Assembly (NCBI GenBank): GCA_037179335.1
Contig: JAKZHN010000014.1
Span: 248,001-312,000 of the forward strand
Length of the DNA stretch: 64,000 nucleotides
Direction of reading: 5' to 3'
Origin: Cyclaneusma minus
Lineage: Eukaryota > Ascomycota > Leotiomycetes > Marthamycetales > Marthamycetaceae
In this document: positions 13,202-25,700 of the stretch, piece after piece
How the letters are laid out: each line of letters starts with the position of its first letter
How positions within the stretch are numbered: position 1 is the first letter of the stretch
Position numbers and translations under genes: made by a program
Notes under the pieces: model-generated
What the model saw: the letters and a program-made list of their open reading frames with translations, nothing else
What the model was told of the DNA's origin: nothing
The model's database searches: none

Positions 13202-14135
13202 TTAATATATACTATAGCAAAAAACTAAATTCATTATTAATAGCCTTTAATGTTTTTGCAGCATCGGCATTTAATTTTTTATCATTAGGGCTTTTTTTTC
13301 TTTTTCTGCCCATAAAATTCCGCTATTTTTATTTAATTATTATATTCTAATTATTTAAAATACCCCGAATTTTCAAATTAAATTTTAATTTTAATTTAAA
13401 CTCCCAAATTTTGATTTTACTTATATAATGCGTATATTCCAATTTAAAAATTAAATTAAATTGCTTAATAATAATATTAAAATATTTTATAAAAATACTA
13501 AAGCGGTCAATATTAATAAATTTTTAATATAATAAATTTTTAAAATAAATTTTTAAATTAAAATAAAAAGCATATAAAAATTCGAATATTTTAATATTAT
13601 TAATAAAAAATAAAAGATCGCTTCAAAAAAATTTAAATGTAGTAAAAAAAAAATTAATAATTAAATTAATAAAAGCGCAATTGCAAATATAAATATTATA
13701 TTTAGCAATTTTATTCCAAAATTTTAGCGGCAATTTTATTTTTTTAAATAAAGCTTAAATATTAGCTTTTAATTATTAGATTCCTTATTTTGCAAAGCTA
13801 TTTTAATAAAACAAAACCATTATAATAAACTATATTTTAATGTTTTTAATATAAATCCATTATTTAATTGCTCTAAAACATTCAAAAGCATTATTATTAC
13901 GAGCTGCTTTATATATTTTTTTCAAATTAATTCTTGATTTATAAAATCTATTTTTAAAAGACCTAAATAGCATTACCTTTAATAGCCAATAAAATGGCCC
14001 AAATCTTTTATATAGAACTATTAATAATATATAAAAAATACTAATTTTTGCAAAAAAACAAACCAGGGAAAAAATCCAGTAATATCAAATTAAACAAATG
14101 CAAATTTAGCAATTTGATATAAATTTAATTTTTTA

Positions 14136-14194
<59 letters not shown>
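14136..14194. repeat. (AAT)n microsatellite
   Basis: About 59 bp of uninterrupted AAT/ATA trinucleotide repeat in the AT-rich block. Confidence 0.95.
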
Positions 14195-14196
<2 letters not shown>

Positions 14197-16249
14197 GCAT
14201 GTATTTAATAAATTTTATAATTAGCAAAAAAAAAAGTTTTTAATGGATTTTGCCAATATAATAATCTTGTAAATATTGCTAATTATAGCATTATTAACAT
14301 AGCAAAATCTCCTATATTATAAATTAAAAGTTTTTAGCTTAAAAATCATAAATTATAATAATATTTGCTTTGGCAATAAAAGCATAGCTTTTATGTTTTT
14401 GGCTTATATTAAATACAATATACAATTTATAATTTATAATAGCGCTAATAATCTAATTATCCAATTTATTTTTATAATTTTCTTTTATTAAAATAATTTA
14501 ATAAATCAATCGTATATAATTTTCAATCCAAAATTAAACTAATTCCAATTTTTTTAATTTTTTTTCAAAAATAATAATATTTAATTATAATATTTAATTA
14601 TTATAATATTTCAATAAATAGCTTGCAGTATTTCCCTATTAATTTTTATAATATATAATAGCATTATTTTTCTAATTGTTTAAAAAAAGCATTGATTAAA
14701 TATATATAATAATGCGTTAATATTTAAATTTCAAATAAAAAAATGGCTTTATTAATCAGCTTACGGCTATTTTTTTTAAAAATAAAATAAATTTTTGGCA
14801 GTATTACTATTTTTAAAATCGTTATTAATTTTAGCAGCGTATTTTTTTTCCAAGTTTACTAGTAAAGCAATTTTTTTGTTTGGTATTATTTTAATAAATT
14901 TATTTAAAAAATAATAACGATAAAAAAAACAATAATAATACTTTAAAAAATTGAAACGAAAGCAAAAGCAATAATTATAAGGCTTTATTTTTTAAAAAAA
15001 GCTTAAAATTGCAAATTAAACGTTAATTAAAAAATATAGCCTTTTTTAAAAAACATAATAGTAAATAAAATAAACGCTATTGCAAAAATTACAAAAATCA
15101 AATTTATTAATTATATTCTGCTAAAATCGCTTTCCAATTCTAATAATAAAAGCATAGTTTTTACTATTAGCAATTAATATATATTATTTTCTTTAAGTAT
15201 TTTTTTAAATTTTTAATATAGCATTAATTAATATAAAAAATTAATTATAGTATTATAATTATTAAAAAAATTGGCTAAAAAATTGCTATAAATATTAATA
15301 TAAAATTTATTAGCAAATATTAATTTGCATTAAATTCGCAAAGCTTATTTTAAATAAAACAAATAATAGTATTTTCGCTTTAAATAAAAATTTTAATTTT
15401 AATAATATATATCAAATCAAAAATAGCATTAAATTTTATATACTTTTTTTAAAATAATTTTATAAACTTTTATTAATATTACATTTATTAAAAAAATATC
15501 GTTATTAAAAAAGCCTTTAAATAAAAAACTAATAGCTTTGGCTTTAGCTTTTTTATATTTTTTTATATTTAAAATATTTAAAATAGCCTTTTTGCCTTGG
15601 CCAATAAATATTTTTTTAAATTTGCTGCTAAATTTATTAATTTAATTTTTAATTAATATAATAAAAAATATAAATTCCAAATCGATTTTTAAAATACCAA
15701 ATCTAATAAAAAATACGCTATTTTTTTAATAATTTTAAAAGCAAAAGCAATGCCAATATATATATATATTAATAATAAATTATATGTTTTTTTTTAATAA
15801 ATCGGATTTTTATATTGCAAAACTAAATTTTATAATTAATTTTTAATAGTATTAAAAAGGCTTTTTCAGTTTTTTTATTATTGGACATATTGGCAAATAT
15901 AAAAATAAAAATAATTGGTTAAAGAAAAAGAAAAAAAATTAAAAAAAAATTATAAAAGCTTTTATTTAGCTTTTGGAAACAATTAGCGAAATAGTTTTTA
16001 AATCGGCCGAATAAATTATAAAAAACCCCCTTTATCGATTTTAATTAATTTTATAAAATACTATAATAGCGTTGGCAAAAAAATAAACACAAAAAAACCT
16101 TTATATTGATTTTAATCGTTTTGCAACGAATTGTAATATAAAAAAAATGGAATAATATTAAAAAATCAATTAAAATAACGTTAATTAATTACTTAAAAGC
16201 TTACGCAATTCCGGGCTTATAATTTATTAAAAGTAAATAAATATAAAAC

Positions 16250-16415
16250 TATAAAATAAAAACATAAAAAATATTATATTATATTTAAAAAAAACTAGAA
16301 TAATTGGCATTTTAAAGAAAAAATATTTTTATTATATAAACGCTAGTCTGTTTCGAATCTAGCTACACGTGATAGCTATTTTATAATAGCTGCTATTGCG
16401 TTTATTTTTAATATT
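16250..16415 (+). repeat. Direct repeat A, copy 2 (possible LTR)
   Basis: Partner of 5,840-6,030 in the same orientation. This copy keeps a few more G/C bases (TGTTTCGAATCTAGCTACAC). It lies about 350 bp before the end of the AT-rich block and could be the 3' LTR of an old element that later received the insertion at 7,677-13,201. Confidence 0.6.
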
Positions 16416-16750
16416 TTTAATTAGCTATTTCCCGGGGCTTTTAATTAGCACCCTTTTAAAACTTTTAGCGCGGTTGTATCCAAAAAAAAGCAAAATAAAT
16501 TTATAAAAAAAATATAGCAGCTAATAAAACGGATAAAAACGCTGGATTCTATATTTAAATTCTAATTTTTACAAGCTTTATAATAAAATTATAATACTTT
16601 TTTTAAATTATTAATTAAATTAACAAAAAAACCAGTAAAAAATAAAGCTTTATTAATATACTATAAAATTCGGAATAATTTTATTTAATTAAGCGCCCGG
16701 AATAATTTTAATATCATGCTAATAGCTATTCGGATTAATTTATAATTTAT

Positions 16751-17489
16751 TCAAGTTTTATTGCATGTTAATAAATGATTTCCTTCTAAAAAACTGGTCT
16801 CCTGCTTTACTTTTAAGGCAGGGTATATATGGATATTTATATGATATGTGTGGGGATTTGCATCCATGATATCTATTATTACCTCGGGGGGAAAAAAGTA
16901 AACCGAGTATCCCTGTTTAGCTTGATTCGGTTCTTGCTCTATTGCACTTCGCTTCGGCCCGGAATTACCAAGCACTGTGCCCAAACTTCAATCAGATCAT
17001 TCTTCAGATGACCCCTTCCTCGTTGGGCCAGAGAGTTCGGCGCCAGCGCCTTTTCAAGCTGTCAGGCTGTCAAGCTTAAAGCCTGTGTCGCGCGTGCATG
17101 AACCCGGTTCGGCCTGGCTCTTGGCGGCCGTTGATCCCGTTATCGGCGGAGTGGCCGGCTGTCCCAACCGAACTCTAAATGAACATTCCTCGATCCAACA
17201 TTGAAGAGCGTCCGCCGACGGACAATGGACAAGCGTATTGATATGCCTAGGGGCGAAGGATGGCTCGCTTGAAGAGACGCACGCCATCGAGTGAAGCCTT
17301 GGGAATGAATCAAAATTGCGCTACCGTGGACACGAACAGCAGTCGGTACCCAATTCCCAAGCTGCCTATCTGGACGCTTGTCTGTCGATGTTCTGAACCT
17401 TGTGTCTGACAAAGGCGAAAGTTAATGTTGGCATAATGGTTACCTTACATCCAGCAGCCCATTTTGCCTTGTTTCCGATGATCAGGCTC
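16751..17489. other. Noncoding transition from AT block to gene island
   Basis: Composition becomes normal within about 50 bp. Only short overlapping frames under 100 codons on both strands are present and none has a recognisable product. The right part is probably the 3' flank of the MFS gene. Confidence 0.6.
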
Positions 17490-19557
17490 TCAGAAGACGA
17501 ATTGCTTCTTCCGCAACCGAGGCCCAAGGTAGTAAAATACCATGGGCAAGGGAGCCATCGCCAAACAAATGAATGCAAGAAGCATTGTTCCCCTAGTCAC
17601 GCACAACACGTGTTAGCAAACAGTTCCGTTAAATTCTCTGGGGCCGGATGTTCTGGAGAGCAAAAACAGTCTCTAATTTCCGAGGTGGTATCCTTGTAGA
17701 CACGATGGTGAAAATCCCGTTGAAATGGGGCACTTACCATCCATATCCTAACCGCTCGTAAAGTTTGGCCCCAATGAGTGAGAATATAGCACCCATGATA
17801 CTTCGGAGCAAGATCGTTCCTGCAAGAGCCGAGGCCGCCCAGCGCTCGTAGACATCCACGATGTATGTTTGGATACACACATAGCCTATCTCTATCAAAA
17901 AAATGAAACCAATAACACTTGGAGCTTCGATACTTACCTAGAATAATTCCCACACCCGTTATGAAAGCGCCGAAGAGCGGGAGCTCAAAACGCACTTGAT
18001 TCTGTGCCGTCCACGCAAAGATGATCAGTCCGATTGGTACCAATAGCATAGCTACTTGCAGAGGTATCAGACGATGCTCGGGAGAAAGGTTGGCTCGGGC
18101 CCCATGGTGTCCAGAAGTCTGAAGCTTCGCTTTTGACACATTGGCAGCTGCTGACCCGGCATTTTTCTGCTGGGCTTCAGCTTCTGAGTCGCTGACGCCG
18201 ACGGAACTTCGAGAGCCCTTGCGAGTGTGGTCTGCAGCCTGAGCCTCCGAGTCGGCCCGAGCTTTTGCGGTAGCACGGTGGGCGAAGAAAGCGTAAAGGG
18301 GGTTGAGATATTTGATGCAAATTACTGTTCCGAGGGTTTGGCCAATGCCAATGCCTAAGTAGGCGAGACCTGTGTTGCCAGCTGTCCAGCCGTAGGTGAA
18401 AAGTCCGTAGACCTTGTTGGGGCCAAAGAGCAGAGGTATCGTTGTTAGGTGAAGGTAAAGAATGCCATAGACACTTGGAGTTTTGTCAGTATGCGTACTT
18501 AGAACGCCTTCACGAGGTCCTGAAATACGTAGTATACCAAATAATACGAGATGAACAGACTTACAAAGCAATATATATGCTCCAAATCGTGCAGACCGGG
18601 CTTGTGAAAAGCATCCTCAACGGCCTCGTAATACTTCGTTTGAACATTTCCTTTGGCTGCAGCTCAGCCTCACCTTCATAGTGTCTCTTTCCCGTCTCCT
18701 TGGTCAACCGTGCCGCTTTCTGTCGTAACAACACCGGCGAATATGTCTCGCGCAAAAAGAACAACGAGCAAAAGGCCGTTATGCCAGGCGCTATTACCAT
18801 AACCCACATGGTCCATCGCCAACCCCCAGTGCCCTGGACGATATAACCTCCAATCAATCCACCAATAACTGGACCACCTGTCGGCCCGAAGCCGTAAATT
18901 GCTTGTGCTTTCCCACGCTCTTTCTTGGTAAACATATCCCCGATGGTGCCGCCTCCCAGCGTAGGTCCCGCACTCCCAGCTAGTCCAGACAGAAATCGCA
19001 AAATGCTCAGCGACGTGAGGTTGGGTGATAGCGCACAACCAATGTTCAGGATGGTGAAGATACCGAAGCAGACGATATAGACCCAACGACGACCGTAGAG
19101 CTCACTCAAGGGAGCCAGATATAGTGGCCCGAATCCCAAACCGAGGACGAAGAGGGCGACGGGGATGGTAGGCGTATATGGGGAGGTCAAAGAAAAATCG
19201 GCAGCAATAGAATCTCGTGCAACGGCGAGAATAGACGAGGCCACGGGCGACAGAGTAGCCTGGAGAGAGATCAGGGTTACATTGGTCCATTTTCGCGAAG
19301 TCGACCAGTTATAGGGGTTGGCAGGATCGCTGGGGCTGTCCCAGGTCTGTAATAGCTTTAGTGTATGACCATATTGCCATGATAAGACGAGTACTTGATC
19401 CCGACGTCTTGAAAAGGATGAGGCTATCCAGGGGAACTAATACGTGAGGGAAATGACGCACCACTTTTGTTCCACTGGCTCTCTCATCTGAGCTATCGTC
19501 TGCCTCCTTCTCCCGGGCCTTCTCATCCCCAGAAGTATTCGTGTGCGACTGGCCCAT
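17490..19557 (-). CDS. MFS transporter, DHA1 (multidrug/polyamine-type) family
   Basis: A plasma-membrane-type major facilitator transporter, probably a proton antiporter for drugs or polyamines; the substrate is not readable. I join five exons: 19,557-19,462, 19,346-18,565, 18,473-17,938, 17,885-17,738 and 17,592-17,490, giving about 554 residues. All introns are GT-AG and all phases agree. The hydrophilic N-terminus leads into VTWDSPSDPANPYNW, the family's usual signature before helix 1, and LSELYGRRWVY is the loop 2-3 motif A. The protein ends after a final helix with a basic tail (PRLRKKQFVF). Odd: the loop between the eighth and ninth helices (about residues 359-423) is expanded by some 50 charged, Ser/Ala-rich residues, well beyond the short linker usual here. 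It is divergent from the NLR gene across 3.2 kb. Confidence 0.9.
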
Positions 19558-22500
19558 GCTCCCGGGAATAGAAACAAGAGAGAGGGGGGAAGTTCGACGA
19601 TGTCTCCTCACAACATGGAAGATTGCAACCTCTTAAGAGTCAAAGAGCAGGCGGCGGGAGGTCGAGATTCAAGGAAAAGAAGCAGAAGCAGAAACAGGAG
19701 CAGAGGCAGGAAAGCGACAGTAGGGATCTAGATGACTTATTATTGCAAGTGGAGCTTTTTGGGTTCTCTTCGCGCAGGTAGCACGTAGGTCGTAGCATGT
19801 ATCCGCCAGCCGTGACCTGGTCGGCCCCGGGGAGGAAGGAGGTGGCCCAGATTGGGTAGTGATTCGCTGCAACGGCACATCCAGGTATCGAAGTCTAAAC
19901 CGGCAGTCGGTCGCACGAGATCAGAGCTGCACCCTCCGATGCGGCAACGGGAAGAGCGCACTAAGACAGGCATCGCTATAGCAGACGGAGTAGCGGGCCA
20001 TCCTGTGGCCTGTCAGCTGCCAGCAAAGAACGGTGTGAGGGCTGTGTCCCGAAGGACCCGACGAGTGTTGCGAAGCATTGTTATTTGCATGCAGGGCTCC
20101 GAAGGGTGGATGAATGTAGCCGTCCAGAGTATGATGGGAGGACATGAGCCTGGTAACAGGGAGAGCCCCACGCCTCTCTCACTTGAGGCATCACCGCAAC
20201 GCAGGCCGACTCCCGAGCATGCAGCGGGGAGCATAGCCGGCATGGTCGCAAAACAGTACATGTATCTGTACTCTGTCCAGGACTCCAGACGCTGCCGGCC
20301 GCGTCCTGGGCGGGGGGAGCACGCAGGTGGTGGGGTTTCAGAGAAGATTGAGGCCAACAACACACATATCCAGCCGCAGTGACCGGCGAAGAAGGCTTGT
20401 TCACAAGTGAAGCCTGGAAACGGTTGATGGCAGCACGACCGTGCAGTTCTCGCCGTTCTCGAAGCGGACCGTCGATCCAGGGCCGCGCATTGGCTATTAA
20501 TAATATTTTGGTGCACGGTTGCTCTACTTCTCGGCATTTTCGCTTCAATGAGAGAAGGGCTCATATCAACGACTCCAGTGATCTTAAGCTACAGGCTGAA
20601 TAATAGAAGCCAGATGACTGGAGAGCCGAAGTGCTAGGTTGCAGGAAGGGAAGCTAGTATGATGTAAATCGCAGTTACCAAGTTGCATATTTCATCCCGG
20701 CTCTTTATGGTCTTCTGAGACTAGTAATTACAATGCTCTAGGCTTTGTGCGTAAACCCAAGGAACTCCCTCGAAGGAACTTCGAAGTGATGGAACTTTGG
20801 CTAAGATCAGTAAGATAGCATAACTTATTAACGAAATGTAGGAAGCTGACAATGGTGTCTGCCGCAGCGGCCAACCTCACTTGCCACCGGTTGTCATGTC
20901 ATAGTGCCACAGTGGTTGGGGGCTGTTGAGAGAATCGAAAAGCTGAAACGAGAACGGCCAGAAATACTAGACCCGCGTAAGGCTGAAGGATGAAGAAGCA
21001 GAAGGTTGGAGCGAGCAATTCTCACAGGGGTCCAGTGAATCGACCGCGCGGGGTTGAACACCAGTCTCGCAGACTTGATGCAGAAAATGATTAGCAGATA
21101 CACAAGTTATAAGATCTGAGAGAAAGGCTCTGCTAAATAAGATCGGGGGTAAGACGTCTCACGCACGGGACATGATACTTGTTTCATCTTGCTTTCCATG
21201 AGGGTCGAGAGATACTGCATGGATGCAGAGGATCCAATCATAAGCTGATTCGGCGTAGTCAGGGTGGCAATCTGATGGCAGTCCAGTGCTCATGCCACCG
21301 TCGTACTTGGGGATATCTTGGGGCAGCAGTCTTGCAGACGGCCTGGATAAATGCGAGCAGCGGAGAACTGAAGGGCTGTGAATGGTGCAGTAAGCGCCAG
21401 TGGTGTGCTTGGTACGACCGCCGACCTTACCGACGTGGTTAATCGGCCGAAGTGGCGCTGGAGACAGGTGCCGTCTGTGTATCGAAACGTCGAGTCGTCG
21501 TCATAGTATCTGTCCCTGCCGTGGTGTCTTCGACCTTCGAACATGTCTTGAAAAGGTTCGCAAACCAGGAGCACCTGGCTGATACCCTTGAGCCGTCCAA
21601 AAGCTCGGCCAAGGCCACGCAGAGAATCAGATGTGCCATACGTGTTCCTCGTAGCCTCATGGCTGACTTGCTTCCCCGCGATGGTCCTGCGAGGTTGTCA
21701 GTACTCCCGTCCTGTTGCAAAAGAGAGTGTGAAGGCTTAGGACTCGGCCTGACCGGGACCTAGGTACCACCAGCAGACAGGCAGGGACATAAATCAGGCC
21801 AACGTCTGGTCTTTTGGAGGTGCTCGCGGGATGGACCACTCAGATGGGGGCGACGTGTGTCTATCGCGAAGCCTTGAACCTTGCAGGCAGCGGAAGCATC
21901 TTCTCCGTCCGTCTTCTCTTCAATTCCTCTGTTCTTTCTGACCCCTACATGTAGCCGCCGCCCGTTGGCCCTGCCAAGCCTCACCACGCCGTCCCCCCTC
22001 CCTATGTCGTCGCCGCATATTATTTCAACTCCCCAATTGATCATCGCCAGACTCCACCTTTTTATTATTGCACGTCAACATAGTGTCGAAATCCACCCCG
22101 CACAGTGCAACTGGCGTACCCTCCGCCGATACCAGCATCTCGGTGTCCACAACCCGGCGCGGTCGTGTTTCTGTTTCTGTGCTAGGTCGAAGGCCTCGGG
22201 TCATGAAAAAAAGAGACCCTTGATCCCAAGTCTGGAGATCGCTGTTTCCTAGATCTACACGTACTACTCCTTTTCCTCGTTTCTCCCTACGCATTGCACT
22301 CCTGTCTCTTGCCAGGGACCCTCGGCGTTCCAATATCTTGCTTTGCTCCGCTCGACTGCTGCCCTTGTCTGGCCCTGGACAGCTACTCTGGCAGCTTCCT
22401 TCGTTGCTCTCCTTCATCACCCATTTCCACGTCGTCCTTCCATCTCTGTCTCCTTATCGCTCTTATCGGACAGACATCTTCTCCTCCTTCCCACATCGTC

Positions 22501-22784
22501 CGCCCAACAGCGCCTGTCTCGCCGTCTGTGTGCAAACGCCAAACCGGCAGACGCCTCGTCCAATCAGTGCCGCATCTGCTGTTGCATACTTATCCAACAC
22601 GCCGGGACTGCACGTCGCACACATACCCCACGGCACGAGGGGAGCACGGCACGTCGTTTTCAACCATCGTCGGACTATGTCCTAAGACGAAGATTAATGC
22701 CTTTCCAATTGATGACGGCAACCGTTCAGAACCGCCGACCGACGCGGCCAGCGACGAGCCGAGGCGTCGCGGGAGAGCCTGTTG
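19558..22784. other. Long divergent intergenic region
   Basis: The 3.2 kb between the divergent MFS and NLR-like genes has normal composition and many short overlapping frames on both strands, the longest 183 codons (minus, 20,013-20,564) facing a 176-codon frame on plus. None has a recognisable domain, consistent exon joins or a family-like composition. A pyrimidine-rich stretch at about 22,290-22,510 precedes the NLR start and is typical of fungal promoters. The word CTACATGTAGCCGCC occurs near 21,946. A noncoding RNA cannot be excluded. Confidence 0.5.
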
Positions 22785-25700
22785 ATGATGGCCAGCGCGG
22801 CTCTAGCCAAGAAGCCTGCGATAGTTGAGGAGACTCGCGACTTGTACGCCCCCTTCCTGCGGGCCAAGGAAAACTTTCTCGATGGCCTGGATGACGACAG
22901 CCAGCTAAACCTCTTCGACGGCGCAACGGTCGAAAACTTCTATCAGAATGTGGCCGACATCTCGCGCGACGACCGCAAGAGCAAGGCCCGGGTGGTGGGC
23001 AGGAAACTGCAGCCGCTGATCACCGCTGTGACCGATTTAGGGGAGTCGATGGATGCCCTTACCAACACGGCGCCCATGTTCCTTGGTCCAATATGGGGGA
23101 GTCTCCGCGTGGTGCTCGTTGTTGCAGGCAAATACAAAAAGTTCTACGAGCGGATTGTCGATACTTTAGGTCGAATTGGAGACATCCTGCCGCGCTTTAA
23201 GTACGCATTTTCTTGGCCGCCTGCGAATCGTGCCGTCGAACGCTGGAAACTGTATTGCTAACCCCATTGACCCTAGGGATTACCAACGCATCTTTGACCC
23301 GGTGAAGCATGCGCGACTCACGCTCGCCATTTCCAACGCCTACACGGAAATCATGAATTTATGCACGGATTTCAAGGCCTTACTTCAAAAGCAACAGGGC
23401 TCTGCTTTCCAGCGCATGTGGAAGCCACTCTCTTTTAACCAGAATAAGCATTTCGAAGAAGCAGTTCAACGATTCCGTATACTGAAATCAAATGTCGAAA
23501 AAGAGGCGGAGACTGCTCATATGATCGAGGCCGCAGATGCTAGAGCGATGGTGCAGAGAAACAACATGATAGCTGAAACCAAGCGCAAAGGTACACTTTC
23601 CGCGACATGCCCCAAGAACCCCTATATTCTATTCCCCAATGACCCACCGCTGATGCAAATACTAGCTGAGTTACGGGGCCAGCTACTCGCCAGTCTGACC
23701 AAGCTCAATCCTGAGCAGAGGCATCAAAGGCTCAAGAAGCAATGCCACCCAAATACAGGAACCTGGCTGCTTATCTCACCAGAGTATAAAGACTGGACCG
23801 CCAGCGAACATTCGTCGATGTTTTGTCTTTATGGAATCCGTATGTGTCCTCGGTCCTAAACACTCTCTTATTGTCCCTGACAGTAATATCGACAATCTTC
23901 ACTTGCCTAAATGCAACACTCCGACTGACGATTTTTGATGTTCCAGCTGGCTGCGGGAAATCAGTGCTAGCTTCCCAAGTCATCAGTGACATGACTATCT
24001 CGAAAAAGGTCACTCTAGCCTATCATTACTGTGACTACGCCGACAAGCGAACTTTAGACCCCATCAACATATTCAGCGGCCTCATTCGTGGACTCCTCGA
24101 AAAGATAGAGATCCCTACCCAAATCGAACAGGACATACTCGAATTCTACAAAAACGACGAGGAACCTCCGGAGGTCGACCAAGTGCTAGGTATATTACTT
24201 GCTACGCTTGAGCAGTTCAGTGACGCTGTTGTCTTTGCCATAGACGGACTTGACGAAGTTGCGGAAAAAGACCGAATAGTTGTATACAGCAGCCTCAAAA
24301 CTATCCTTAACCACCTTGGTCAGAGCGAGAACGGTATTGTGCTCCGACTGTTTATCACGAGCCGTGAAGATGTAACAACGAATGTTGCTGTGCCGGGGAC
24401 TTTCACCTTTCGACAGCAGGCTTCTCCTTCTACCATTTCCATGGACATAGGGTCATTCGTTCGGCATTCCGTCAGACATCTTCTGGAGTCTGGGAGTCTG
24501 GTAATTAGTAATCCTTCTCTGGAAGAAGAAATCATTACTGCATTATTAGATGGAGCCAAGGGCATGTAAGTTGTATATTTCATTTATCTTCCCAGCAGGC
24601 CGGTGAGCTCGCAGCTGGCTGGAGTAGTAGTCTCTGAATAGCATTATCTCCTAGTTTGGTCGACAGCATACTAATCTGCAATTTCTGTGTACACGGGCAG
24701 CTGAAAGGGCTTTGTAAAAGACGGCAAAAGTGAGATAAAGCATTTGCTGACGGCGTCGCAGGTTTTTATGGGTTAAATTTCAGCTCGATGATCTTTGTAG
24801 TGCGGAAACCGACCTCGCCATTAAAGCCGTCTTACAAGAACTACCGCAAAGTCTCAGCGAAACATATGACAGACTCTTGAGCAGAATCACCGGATCAAGT
24901 AGGCGGGATCTAGTCCGCAGAATGTTCCAATGGATTGTCTGTACGAAACGGCCCCTCTTCATCTCGGAACTTCGCGAGGGCATAGCTTTCACGCTCGAAG
25001 ATCAGCAATGGGATGTTCAGAAGATCCCCACGGATATGCCGCGACTGATACGGGCTTGTGGAAATCTTGTTGTCATCGACGAAGAAACCAAGACCGTTGA
25101 GTTTGCACATCATACCATCCAACAGTACCTTCTCCAAGAATCCGACGATGAGGACCATTCATTTCACTTCACCATGGAGGAAGCAAACAACACCGTCGGC
25201 GAGTTGTGTCTGGCATATCTGTGCTTTTCCGATTTCGAAAGCCAAGTCACGATGTACTCCGATACTACCACTCCAAACATGAAAGCATTGGAACGTGCCG
25301 TCACCACACAGTCTCTTATAGGTAGAGACAATTTAGGATACAAGGCGGTAAAGCTCTACAGGAATTTTGGCGACCATCCTTCGACTCCAGAGCCGTCGAA
25401 CATAAACTACAGCCGACATATATACAAGGGTCGACGCCCGCCCCAAAATCTGATGCAGAGATTCAGTCTGCTAGAATACATCGTCGAGAATTGGTTGGCT
25501 CATACGTCGGGATTTTGCGCCAACCTGTCGGGCATACTAACACGAGTCGAGAAAGATGGGTTTACGAAAGTACTCCGAGAAACGAAGCTCGCCCTCCTGA
25601 GCGGCAATTGTGGCGATCCCAGGAGATTCTCGTTGCTTCATGATCTTGCATTGAAGAAACAGCTTCTGTTCGACATAAGACCTTGGAAGGTCGGGCCTTT

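Larger units (their letters stand above)
1..16750. other. AT-rich, RIP-like degenerate repeat block (left)
   Basis: The stretch is overwhelmingly A and T, has dense stops in all frames and no convincing gene; the few open frames are under 100 codons and lysine/asparagine/isoleucine-rich, as expected by chance here. Long TA-rich tracts and scarcity of CA/TG dinucleotides fit repeat-induced point mutation. Small islands of normal composition remain at about 3,465-3,505, 6,600-6,690 and 7,530-7,740. The edge to normal DNA at 16,750-16,790 is abrupt. A centromeric role is an alternative for such blocks but nothing in the sequence decides it. Confidence 0.9.

Noticed and set aside
1..16750. Mitochondrial DNA insertion
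   Set aside because: The AT richness is not accompanied by any mitochondrial gene or rRNA-like segment; the paired LTR relics explain it better.
20013..20564. 183-codon minus-strand frame between the MFS and NLR-like genes
   Set aside because: It overlaps frames of similar length on both strands, is Cys/Arg/Pro-rich and gives no motif; treated as chance.
22294..22828. Overlapping 115-163-codon plus frames before the NLR-like gene
   Set aside because: Three phases are open at once in a pyrimidine-rich leader, which indicates composition rather than coding.
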